From Luedemannella flava (GTDB lineage: Bacteria; Actinomycetota; Actinomycetes; Mycobacteriales; Micromonosporaceae): a stretch of 64,000 nt of DNA. Each line of letters opens with the position of its first letter. Within the stretch, counting starts at the first letter, position 1. This document shows, one piece after another, positions 23,564 to 30,628 of the stretch. The stretch spans positions 1 through 64,000 of the forward strand of contig NZ_BAAALT010000076.1 of NCBI RefSeq assembly GCF_039528515.1, given 5' to 3'. The notes beneath the pieces were generated by a model. That model was not told the origin of the DNA. It did not search any database and was given only the letters and a program-made list of their open reading frames with translations. A program made the position numbers and the translations under genes.

Positions 23564-23573
23564 TTGTATACGA
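23564..23573. promoter_or_regulatory. operator overlapping the -10 of the allantoin operon
   Basis: On the minus strand this reads TCGTATACAA, identical to the site before the NitT/TauT-type operon at 5031. TATACA is followed by 6 nt and then the GTG start of allantoinase, the geometry of a leaderless actinobacterial promoter. Confidence 0.6.
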
Positions 23574-23761
23574 TCACGATGTTTCGTGTGCGGACCTGCG
23601 CGGTTACGTACTGGTGTCGCCTGTTCAGCGCGGTCCGGCGGCACGTTGGCCTTTCGTGACGTGAAAACGTGCGTAAGCGATGATCATCGATGCAACCGTT
23701 ACCTCGGTCCGCTGACGGCCACCCCAACGCGGTGATAAATGCCAGACGTGATGCTTTCCGC

Positions 23762-24793
23762 CTACTTCGCCACGGTGTGGCCAAACGAGGAGAGCGCGAG
23801 CGATCCGTCCGGCAACGTGATCTCGCCCTCGGCCAGGCGCCGCTTGAGATAGCCGAAGCTCTGCGCGGTCTGCGCGAACAGATGCTCGCCCGCGATCAGC
23901 CCGGGCCGCGGCGGCCGGTCCACGCTGACGAACCTCGGCAACGGCGCGACCGGCGTGTGGTAATCCACGCTGAAGAATAGCGGGAACGAGTAGCGCTCTT
24001 CGACCACCTTGCGCACCCGGTGCGTGGTGGCCACGAACTCCCCGTTGGTCCACAACTCCAGCATGTCGCCGATGTTGAGCACGAAGGTGTCCGGCAGTGG
24101 TGGCACGTCGATCCACTGCCCCGCGCCGTTGCGCGCCTCCAGCCCGGGCCGGGTCGGCTTGAGGATGGTGAAGCACTCGTAGTCGGTGTGGGCTCCGATG
24201 CCGGGCCGGTCCTCCGCGCCGGGATCCACCGGATAGTGGATCAGCCGGAGCTGGCTCGGCGGCCGGGTGACGTAGCGGTCGAAGAAGCCGGCCGGCTCGC
24301 CCAGCGCCAGGGCGAACCCGCGCAGCAGTTGGCAGCCCAGGTCGAAGACGGCTGAATAGTAGGCCGACACCACCTCCCGGAACCCGGGCAGGTCCGGCCA
24401 TTGGTTGGGTCCGAGCATCGGGTTGCCGGCCAGATAGTCGGGGTCGTCGGCGGGCAGGTCACGGCCGAGGTCGAAGGCTTCTTTGTGGTCCTTGCCGCCG
24501 TCGGCGAAGACCTCCTCGCCCTCGGGCACGTAACCACGGTGGTTGCGCGACCGTCCAATGTAGGTGGCCATCTTCGTCTCGTACGGCAGCGCGAAGAACC
24601 GCTCGGTCACCGCCAGCAGGTCGGTGCAGAGGTCCGGCGGGATGCCGGTGCCCGTGACATACATGAAGCCGACCTCGCGGGCCGCCCGGCCCAGTGCCGC
24701 GGCGACCTCCGCGGGCCCGTCCGCGGAGCCGTCCCGCAGCCCACGAACATCGATCACGGGTACGCTCGTGAAGCTCTGTGGCCCGTCAGGCAT
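23762..24793 (-). CDS. 2-oxoglutarate/Fe(II) oxygenase, isopenicillin-N-synthase-like
   Basis: This 343-residue enzyme has the N-terminal DIOX_N region (VPVIDVRGL; VGFMYVTGTGIP; ERFFALPYETKMAT) and the double-stranded beta-helix. Fe(II) ligands are His and Asp in GAHTDYECFTILK and His in ATTHRVRKV; the 2-oxoglutarate Arg and Ser are in RYSFPLFFS. Relatives include ethylene-forming enzyme and plant arginine-type oxygenases that release guanidine, plus enzymes acting on many small molecules. Its start overlaps the upstream gene by 8 nt. Location beside the allantoin operon suggests oxidation of a purine, hydantoin or guanidino compound; this is inference. Confidence 0.88.
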   Translation of the reverse strand: MPDGPQSFTSVPVIDVRGLRDGSADGPAEVAAALGRAAREVGFMYVTGTGIPPDLCTDLLAVTERFFALPYETKMATYIGRSRNHRGYVPEGEEVFADGGKDHKEAFDLGRDLPADDPDYLAGNPMLGPNQWPDLPGFREVVSAYYSAVFDLGCQLLRGFALALGEPAGFFDRYVTRPPSQLRLIHYPVDPGAEDRPGIGAHTDYECFTILKPTRPGLEARNGAGQWIDVPPLPDTFVLNIGDMLELWTNGEFVATTHRVRKVVEERYSFPLFFSVDYHTPVAPLPRFVSVDRPPRPGLIAGEHLFAQTAQSFGYLKRRLAEGEITLPDGSLALSSFGHTVAK

Positions 24794-25523
24794 AGGTGAG
24801 TCCCTTCCCGCGTAGCAGCTGCGCATCCCCTTCGACGTCCACGACGGCCCAGTCGTGGGCGATGGCCAGCAGTTGCCCCTGCCGCCACGGCAGGCTCGAC
24901 CGCTCGATGCGCCACGCGGTCGCCGTGACCACTCCCAGTGCGATCTCGGCGTCGAATCGCCCCGCCGCCCGGGCTGCGGGAGAACGGCCGTGGGCGTACC
25001 CGAACTGGTCCCGCACCCGCACCAGCACGGCGTCCCGACCCGTCCGGACGTCGCGCAGCCGGGCGGCCGCCGCCTCCACCGGATCGGCCGGGCAGGTGCG
25101 GTGCCAGTGCTCGCGATAGGGCTCATCGCGGCCCGTCTCGACAAGGATGTCACCGGCCCAGGCGAGCGCGCCGGCGTCGGCGGGCTGCGGGCCCACCGCC
25201 AGGTCGATCAGGTGCTCCCAGGTGAACCAGGTGCCGTCGTGGTCGAGCCGGCCGGCGAAACCCTGCTGGCCGGCGAGCCACCCGGCCTCTGGCACGGCGC
25301 CGTCGGGTGGATCGGCGAAATTCGGCCGCCCGGCCGGCTGGCGCAGGTCGACGTAATATGACCGGCCCTGCAGCCAGGTCACCGACGTGGTGTCGTCACG
25401 GCTGCCATCGGGCAACACCAGCAGCGACCGCGACCATGCACCGCATAGTTCGGCGGGGTCGACTGGGACGATGCCGGACGGACTCACAAAGATCACTAAA
25501 CCGCGCCGGTGTGACGTCCGCAT
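24786..25523 (-). CDS. protein of unknown function coupled to the dioxygenase
   Basis: This protein has up to 245 residues. It is rich in Trp, Asp and Arg and has alternating hydrophobic strands (SVTWLQGRSYYVDLRQP, GRLDHDGTWFTWEHLIDL, ILVETGRDEPYREHWHR, DWAVVDVEGDAQLLRG). This looks like a beta-barrel, perhaps lipocalin/calycin-like, but I do not recognise the family. No signal peptide or membrane segment is visible. ATG 25523 gives the longest form; GTG at 25496 or 25487 would remove a basic, unconserved-looking start. The 8-nt overlap with the dioxygenase implies translational coupling and a shared substrate. Confidence 0.7.
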   Translation of the reverse strand: MRTSHRRGLVIFVSPSGIVPVDPAELCGAWSRSLLVLPDGSRDDTTSVTWLQGRSYYVDLRQPAGRPNFADPPDGAVPEAGWLAGQQGFAGRLDHDGTWFTWEHLIDLAVGPQPADAGALAWAGDILVETGRDEPYREHWHRTCPADPVEAAAARLRDVRTGRDAVLVRVRDQFGYAHGRSPAARAAGRFDAEIALGVVTATAWRIERSSLPWRQGQLLAIAHDWAVVDVEGDAQLLRGKGLTYA

Positions 25524-25609
25524 TACACCGATGGGTCACAGTGCTTTCAAGCCGGCGCCAATGCCTGCTCCCGGCAGGAACTGTTCGGAGATCGGCGTGC
25601 AGACACTGC

Positions 25610-25924
25610 TTACCGTTCAGTCAATGAGCGAATCTGATCTGTGGGCCCCAGCGTCGGGCCGACCAGTCGCGGGTTCAATCCCACCGGCGTTAGCTCGATC
25701 TGTGTGGGGAGCGACCGCAAGGTGGTCAGGCGTCGGGTGTACTCCTCGGTGTCCACCTCACCGCGGGCGTACCGCTCGGCGAGGATCTGCCGAGCCACCC
25801 TGGTGTTATCCGTGTCGTTACGCGGACGGGCGTAGGTGACCACGGCCCATACGATCAGACCCGTCACCAGCAGCCAGCCGACCATCATGCCGCCGATGGG
25901 CCACATCGGTGCGTAGCTATGCAT
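25610..25924 (-). CDS. small SHOCT-domain membrane protein
   Basis: This is a 104-residue protein with one N-terminal membrane helix (MMVGWLLVTGLIVWAVVTYA) and a short C-terminal SHOCT motif (ARQILAERYARGEVDTEEYTRRL). A perfect AAGGAGG ribosome-binding site precedes the ATG at 25924; GTG at 25927 is an alternative. Such proteins are frequent beside copper-resistance genes in Actinobacteria. Upstream (26013-26079) lie a direct-repeat box and a CsoR-like site, so it probably belongs to the copper island. Function unknown. Confidence 0.8.
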   Translation of the reverse strand: MHSYAPMWPIGGMMVGWLLVTGLIVWAVVTYARPRNDTDNTRVARQILAERYARGEVDTEEYTRRLTTLRSLPTQIELTPVGLNPRLVGPTLGPTDQIRSLTER

Positions 25925-26012
25925 CACTGCGGTACCTCCTTCTCGGCTCGGGCTGTGAGCCCTACGGATCCACACTGCGCGCCGCGGACGAAGTTCAACC
26001 ACGCCCAATGAC

Positions 26013-26030
26013 GAAGATTCGCTGAAGATT
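26013..26030. promoter_or_regulatory. GAAGATT direct repeat, candidate response-regulator box
   Basis: GAAGATT occurs twice with an 11-bp period (26013 and 26024), the arrangement favoured by OmpR-family response regulators. The first 15 bases are repeated exactly in both arms of the large inverted repeat at 36510-36581, which is also in the copper island. Confidence 0.4.
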
Positions 26031-26062
26031 GCCTCGAAGCAGTGGCTCGACACTGACCGGGG

Positions 26063-26079
26063 ATACCCCCTACCGGTAC
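26063..26079. promoter_or_regulatory. weak CsoR-like site
   Basis: ATACCCCCTACCGGTAC resembles the four stronger CsoR-type palindromes at 26687, 27091, 29380 and 29415. It lies between the divergent SHOCT gene and the membrane-protein gene at 26202. Confidence 0.4.
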
Positions 26080-26201
26080 GGTTGCAGCCAGCCCGGCGAC
26101 GATAGGGCACCTTGACGGGCAACGACCGATCGGTGATCGGCCATCTGCAGTAACGAAGCCGTGCACGCCGATACGTCTGTCACCAGCGAAAGGCCAGCCG
26201 G

Positions 26202-26642
26202 ATGACCCACGACCACGCGCCACGGCCCGCAGCCCCGCCCGCCGATACGTCCCATGCTCCAAGCGCCGCAGCACCTGGGCGACTGCGGACCTGGTGGGGC
26301 AGTTTCGTCGGGGCCATCGGCGTGGTGATGGGTCTGGCCCCACATGTGCTGCACCACATCGGCCCGCTCGCCGGCGCCGCGCTCATCGCCGGCGCTGGCG
26401 GCACCGCGCTCTTCGGTGTGCTCGGCCTGCTCGCCTCTGTTCCCTTCCTGCTGCGCTTGCGGCGCCGTTTCGCCAACTGGTGGGCACCGGCCATCGCCCT
26501 GGCCGTCTTTGCCGCCATGTTCTCGCTGTCGACCTTTGTTATCGGCCCGGTCATCAGCGGAGACGGAGACTCCCCGACGCGGCCAGGGAGCGAACAGCCC
26601 ATCCCGAGCGGTTCCGACCACAATCGGCACCACTCGAAGTGA
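26202..26642 (+). CDS. hypothetical membrane protein, copper-island associated
   Basis: This 146-residue protein has an Ala/Pro/His-rich N-terminal tail, three hydrophobic segments (about residues 32-52, 58-82 and 93-115) and a hydrophilic His-containing C-terminus (SGSDHNRHHSK). The start is the ATG at 26202. It lies directly upstream of csoR on the same strand and may be part of the copper response. I do not recognise a catalytic motif. Confidence 0.75.
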   Translation: MTHDHAPRPAAPPADTSHAPSAAAPGRLRTWWGSFVGAIGVVMGLAPHVLHHIGPLAGAALIAGAGGTALFGVLGLLASVPFLLRLRRRFANWWAPAIALAVFAAMFSLSTFVIGPVISGDGDSPTRPGSEQPIPSGSDHNRHHSK

Positions 26643-26686
26643 TCGACCGGGGTGTCGGGGCGGATCCTGCGAACTGAGCGGAGAGA

Positions 26687-26708
26687 TATACCCCCCGGGG
26701 GTTGTATG
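26687..26708. promoter_or_regulatory. CsoR operator at the csoR promoter
   Basis: TATACCCCCCGGGGGTTGTA holds the C-rich and G-rich halves flanked by TA/AT that define CsoR operators. TATGCT (26705-26710) is followed by 6 nt and the csoR ATG at 26717, so the transcript is probably leaderless and directly autorepressed. Confidence 0.75.
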
Positions 26709-26716
26709 CTCGGGTT

Positions 26717-27013
26717 ATGACGACCCCGGCGCCGACACGCGGATACACCGCCACCAAGGAACAGCTGCAGGCCCGCCTGCGGCGCATCGAGGGCCAGGTG
26801 CGCGGTATCGAGCGCATGGTCGACGACGACCGGTACTGCATCGACATACTGACGCAGATTTCGGCGGTCCAGGCGGCCCTGGACAAGGTAGCGCTGGGTC
26901 TGCTGGATGGCCATGCCCGGCACTGCCTGCACGAAGGAGCCGCCGACGGGCGTGCTGACGAAATGGCCACTGAGTTCATGGCCGCAGTTGGCCGGCTGAT
27001 GAAACGCGGCTAG
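26717..27013 (+). CDS. csoR: copper-sensing repressor CsoR
   Basis: This 98-residue all-helical repressor of the CsoR/RcnR family (DUF156) has RLRRIEGQVRGIERMVDDDR in helix 1 and the Cu(I) triad Cys in DDRYCIDIL, His in LLDGHARHC, and Cys in the same segment. The apo-protein binds the GC-rich palindromes; Cu(I) releases it. The ATG at 26717 is preferred over TTG 26702, which falls within the operator. It governs the P-type ATPase genes that follow. Confidence 0.95.
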   Translation: MTTPAPTRGYTATKEQLQARLRRIEGQVRGIERMVDDDRYCIDILTQISAVQAALDKVALGLLDGHARHCLHEGAADGRADEMATEFMAAVGRLMKRG

Positions 27014-27090
27014 ACCATCCGCGGACGTCGGGCACGAAGGTGGCTGGTCCGCCGACCACGCCGGGCTATATCGAGCGTGGGCATTGCAAG

Positions 27091-27107
27091 ATACCCCTAC
27101 CGGGTAT
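27091..27107. promoter_or_regulatory. CsoR operator before the CopB-type ATPase gene
   Basis: ATACCC-CTACC-GGGTAT has perfect 6-bp arms. It sits between TTGCAA (27084) and TATAGG (27105), a plausible -35/-10 pair, and 27 nt before the ATG at 27134. Confidence 0.75.
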
Positions 27108-27133
27108 AGGTTCTCTTTCCGGAGGTGGTAACG

Positions 27134-29287
27134 ATGAAGCACCAGGACTCCGGCCACGACGAGTCGACCATGTCCCCAGCGGCTGAGGTCGATCCACACG
27201 GTCACGGTCACGCGGCCCCGGTGAGCGAGGCTGCCATGAGCGGGCACCCCGTGCCGATGGCTCACGGTCCGCACGGAGGTCATGACAAGCACGCCGGGCA
27301 CGACCCGGAGATGTTCCGCCGCAAGTTCTGGCTGAGCCTGTTGCTGACCATTCCGATCGTCGCGAGCAGCCACATGGTGATGGACTGGTTCGGCTACACC
27401 CTGGATCTTCCCGGTGTGGACCTGGTCGGCCCGGTGCTCGGTTCGGTCGTGTTCTTCTACGGCGGCTGGCCGTTCCTCGTCGGTGGCGTACGTGAGGTCC
27501 GTGACCGTGCGCCCGGCATGATGTTGTTGATCTCGATGGCGATCGCTGTCGCGTATGTCGCGTCGCTGGCCACCACGTTCGGGTTGTTCGACCTGGACTT
27601 CTGGTGGGAACTCGCCGCGCTGGTAACCATCATGCTGCTCGGGCACTGGCAGGAGATGAAGGCCATCGGCCAAGCTCAGGGGGCGCTGGCCGCGCTGGCC
27701 GCGCTTCTGCCCGACGAGGCCGAGGTCGTCGAGGTGGACGGGACCGTGCGGCGGGTCGTAGTCGGCGAACTGCGGGTCGGGGACACGCTGCTGGTGCGCG
27801 CCGGTGGGCGGGTGCCCGCCGACGGGCGCGTCGTCGACGGCGCCGCGGAACTGGACGAATCGATGATCACCGGGGAGTCCCGTCCGGTGCCGCGCGGCGT
27901 CGGTGACCGGGTGGTGGCCGGTACTGTCGCCACCGACTCGGCCATCCGGGTCGAGGTCACGGCGGTCGGCGACGACACCGCCCTGGCGGGCATCGGTCGC
28001 CTCGTCGCGCAGGCGCAGGCGTCCAGCGGACGGGCCCAGGTGCTCGCGGACCGCTTCGCCGCGCTGCTGTTCTACATCGCCACCGTCGCGGCCCTGGCCA
28101 CCTTCCTGGTCTGGTGGGCACTGGGGGACCTCGACCAGGCGGTGGTCCGCACCGTGACCGTGCTGGTGATCGCCTGCCCGCACGCCCTCGGGCTGGCCAT
28201 CCCGCTGGTGATCGCGCTGTCCACCGCCGTGGCCGCCAAGGCTGGAATCCTGGTCAAGGACCGTATGGCGCTGGAGCGAATGCGCACCGTCGGGGCGGTG
28301 CTCTTCGACAAGACCGGCACCCTGACCAAGGGCGCACACGCCGTCACCGCGCTGGCTGCCGTACCCGGCACCACGGAACAGGACGTGCTGCTCATCGCCG
28401 CCGCAGTGGAGGCTGACAGCGAACATCCCCTGGCCAAGGCGATGGTCAAGGCCGCCACCGACCGCGGCCCTCGCGCGGGCGCCACGGGCTTCCGGTCGCT
28501 GACCGGGCGCGGCGTGCAGGCCGTCGTCGAGGGCACCACGTACGCCGTCGGCGGGCCGGCCCTCCTCCGTGAGACGGGCGCTACCGTCGGCGAGGAACTG
28601 GCCTCGCGCGCACAGGCGTGGTCGGCACGTGGCGCGGCCGTCCTGCACCTGATCCGCCTGCCCGACGGCGGTCCGCCAGAGGTGACAGGCGCGTTCGCCC
28701 TCGAGGACGAAGTCCGCCCCGAGGCCCGCCACGCTATCGCGCAGCTGCGCGAACAAGGGCTGGAGAAGATCGTGATGATCACCGGTGATGCGCGTCCCGT
28801 CGCCGAGTCCGTCGCGGCGGATCTGGGCTTCCGGCCGGGTGTGGACGAGGTGTTCGCCGAGGTGCTGCCGGCGGACAAGGACCATACGGTGGCCGAGCTG
28901 CAGCGTCGTGGGCTGACCGTGGCCATGGTCGGCGACGGGGTCAACGATGCCCCGGCGCTGGCCCGCGCCGACGTCGGGCTGGCCATCGGCGCCGGCACCG
29001 ACGTGGCCATCGAGTCCGCCGGCGTGGTGCTCGCATCGTCTGACCCGCGCGGCGTCACCGCAGTTATCCGCCTGTCGAGGGCGACGTACCGGAAGATGAT
29101 CCAGAACCTGGCGTGGGCGGCCGGCTACAACGTCGTCGCCATCCCGCTCGCCGCCGGTGTGCTCGCCTGGGCCGGGATAACGCTGAGCCCGGCGGTCGGG
29201 GCGGTGCTCATGTCCGTCTCGACGATCGTGGTCGCGCTCAACGCCCAACTACTGCGCCGCGTCCACCTCGCGCCCGAGGCGCAATAG
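27134..29287 (+). CDS. copper-transporting P1B-type ATPase, CPH class (CopB-like)
   Basis: This 717-residue ATPase has a His-rich N-terminal tail (PHGHGHAAPV; HGPHGGHDKHAGH) instead of a Cys-x-x-Cys HMA domain. The transmembrane ion motif is IACPHALGLAIPL, the CPH form of the P1B-3/CopB group. Also visible are the actuator TGES (MITGESRPV), the phosphorylation site DKTGTLTKG, the HP motif SEHPLAKAM and the hinge GDGVNDAPAL. About eight membrane helices are present. GGAGGTGG precedes the ATG. It exports copper, and the palindrome at 27091 implies CsoR control. Confidence 0.93.
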   Translation: MKHQDSGHDESTMSPAAEVDPHGHGHAAPVSEAAMSGHPVPMAHGPHGGHDKHAGHDPEMFRRKFWLSLLLTIPIVASSHMVMDWFGYTLDLPGVDLVGPVLGSVVFFYGGWPFLVGGVREVRDRAPGMMLLISMAIAVAYVASLATTFGLFDLDFWWELAALVTIMLLGHWQEMKAIGQAQGALAALAALLPDEAEVVEVDGTVRRVVVGELRVGDTLLVRAGGRVPADGRVVDGAAELDESMITGESRPVPRGVGDRVVAGTVATDSAIRVEVTAVGDDTALAGIGRLVAQAQASSGRAQVLADRFAALLFYIATVAALATFLVWWALGDLDQAVVRTVTVLVIACPHALGLAIPLVIALSTAVAAKAGILVKDRMALERMRTVGAVLFDKTGTLTKGAHAVTALAAVPGTTEQDVLLIAAAVEADSEHPLAKAMVKAATDRGPRAGATGFRSLTGRGVQAVVEGTTYAVGGPALLRETGATVGEELASRAQAWSARGAAVLHLIRLPDGGPPEVTGAFALEDEVRPEARHAIAQLREQGLEKIVMITGDARPVAESVAADLGFRPGVDEVFAEVLPADKDHTVAELQRRGLTVAMVGDGVNDAPALARADVGLAIGAGTDVAIESAGVVLASSDPRGVTAVIRLSRATYRKMIQNLAWAAGYNVVAIPLAAGVLAWAGITLSPAVGAVLMSVSTIVVALNAQLLRRVHLAPEAQ

Positions 29288-29379
29288 GCAACAACAGGGG
29301 CCGGCCAGCACTTGTTTGGTCCGCGCCTTTCAGCGCAGCGTGATGAACGCATGAGGTGACGTGTATTACGTTCCAGGGT

Positions 29380-29394
29380 TACCCCCAGGGGGTA
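29380..29394. promoter_or_regulatory. CsoR operator 1 of the copZ operon
   Basis: TACCCCC-A-GGGGGTA is a perfect 7-1-7 palindrome, overlapping a possible -10 (TATGCT). It is the tightest CsoR-type palindrome in the window. Confidence 0.75.
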
Positions 29395-29414
29395 TGCTGC
29401 GATTGGATCGGAGA

Positions 29415-29429
29415 TACCCCCACGGGGTA
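29415..29429. promoter_or_regulatory. CsoR operator 2 of the copZ operon
   Basis: TACCCC-CAC-GGGGTA is a perfect 6-3-6 palindrome centred 35 bp (just over three helical turns) from the preceding one and 22 bp before the copZ ATG. The pair could bind CsoR tetramers on the same face of the DNA. Confidence 0.75.
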
Positions 29430-29450
29430 CAGAATCGAAGGGATCTGGCC

Positions 29451-29657
29451 ATGACCACCACGACGTATGTGATCAAGGGCATGACGTGTGGCCACTGCGT
29501 CAGCTCGGTCGGCACCGAGCTGGGCCGGGTGCCGGGCGTGACCGATGTTCAGGTCGACCTCGCTGCGGGTGAGGCCACCGTGACCAGTGACCAGCCGCTC
29601 GACGTGCAGGACGTGCGCGCCGCGGTGGACGAGGCCGGATACGAACTGGTGGGTTGA
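29451..29657 (+). CDS. copZ: copper chaperone CopZ (HMA domain)
   Basis: This is a 68-residue single HMA domain with the metal-binding motif GMTCGHCVSSV at residues about 10-20 and the betaalphabetabetaalphabeta pattern ending DEAGYELVG. It binds Cu(I) in the cytoplasm and passes it to the P-type ATPases. Two CsoR operators lie upstream. It is the first gene of an operon with the QHLHP protein and the CPC-type ATPase. Confidence 0.93.
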   Translation: MTTTTYVIKGMTCGHCVSSVGTELGRVPGVTDVQVDLAAGEATVTSDQPLDVQDVRAAVDEAGYELVG

Positions 29658-29659
29658 CG

Positions 29660-30616
29660 ATGAACACCCCAGCACGGCTCGGGCTCTACACCCTGGGTCT
29701 GGCCGTGGCGTTCGCGGGAGCGTTCGGTGCCGGTCGACTGGCCGGCCCCGAACCCGCGCAGCGCGAAGCACACCAGGCCGTCATGAACCATGCCGACGCC
29801 ATCTCCGGCGATGAGGCGAACCCAGCCTCGTCACCTCGCGGACTGCAGGTCAGCGACGCCGGATACCGCCTGGTACCAGTCGTGTCATCCCTGCCCGTCG
29901 GTACCGTGACCGACTTCCGGTTCCGGATCCTGGGCGAGCACGGACAACCGGTCACCGACTTCACGCCCACCCACGAAAAGAACCTGCACCTCATCGTGGT
30001 CCGCCGCGACCTGTCCGGGTACCAACATCTGCACCCGACAATGGCCAGCGACGGGACCTGGACGATCCCGTTGACCGTCGCCTCGGCCGGCCAGTACCGG
30101 ATCTTCGCCGACTTCCAGCCCACCGGTCGCGCCAGCGCACTGACCCTGGGCGTCGACCTCGCGGCTGCCGGAACGTACCTGCCGCAGCCGCTGCCCGTCC
30201 CGAAACCCGCCGTCCAGGTCGACGGGTACGAGGTCGAGCTGTCCGGTGGACTCGTGCCGGGCACGGCGAGCAGGTTGACCCTGACCGTCACCCGTGGCGG
30301 CGTTCCGGTCACCGACCTGCAGCCCTACCTGGGCGCCTACGGCCACTTGGTCGCCCTCCGCGACGGTGACCTGGCCTACCGGCATGTCCACCCGGCCGAC
30401 GGCGGACGCACGACGGCGGGCCCGCAGCTGACCTTCTACGTCGAGGTGCCCAGCGACGCGGCGTACCGGCTGTATCTGGACTTCCAGCACAACGGCAAGG
30501 TCCGCACCGCCGAGTTCACCGTTGTCGCGGGCAGCGTCCCAACAGGGGTCACGAGCCCGCCACCCGCACAGCCGGGCCCGACCGGGCACGCCGACCAACC
30601 ACACGGCCACGGGTAG
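29660..30616 (+). CDS. secreted or membrane-anchored QHLHP-motif protein, copper operon (paralogue 1)
   Basis: The 318-residue product has an N-terminal membrane-anchor or signal segment (LGLYTLGLAVAFAGAFGAG), then two beta-rich domains. Domain 1 carries LHLIVVRRDLSGYQHLHPTM and DGTWTIPLTVASAGQYRIF. Domain 2 carries PYLGAYGHLVALRDGDLAYR followed by HVHPADGG. The clustered His residues suggest copper binding on the outer face, and the C-terminal tail is also His-rich. Two further paralogues are at 40342 and 41985. The ATG at 29660 follows the copZ stop by 2 nt; a TTG at 29654 would overlap it. Function is unknown. Confidence 0.85.
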   Translation: MNTPARLGLYTLGLAVAFAGAFGAGRLAGPEPAQREAHQAVMNHADAISGDEANPASSPRGLQVSDAGYRLVPVVSSLPVGTVTDFRFRILGEHGQPVTDFTPTHEKNLHLIVVRRDLSGYQHLHPTMASDGTWTIPLTVASAGQYRIFADFQPTGRASALTLGVDLAAAGTYLPQPLPVPKPAVQVDGYEVELSGGLVPGTASRLTLTVTRGGVPVTDLQPYLGAYGHLVALRDGDLAYRHVHPADGGRTTAGPQLTFYVEVPSDAAYRLYLDFQHNGKVRTAEFTVVAGSVPTGVTSPPPAQPGPTGHADQPHGHG

Positions 30617-30628
30617 GGGAGCACCGCC

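Noticed and set aside
25645..25700. tRNA-like sequence containing GGGTTCAATCCC
   Set aside because: The apparent T-arm has a 6-nt loop and only a 3-bp stem, and no matching acceptor, D-arm or anticodon stems flank it. It lies inside the C-terminal codons of the SHOCT-domain gene.
26180..29248. 1022-codon open frame on the minus strand across csoR and the CPH-type ATPase
   Set aside because: It is antisense to clear genes on the plus strand and shows low-complexity His/Arg/Gly translation. Long shadow frames are common at this GC content.
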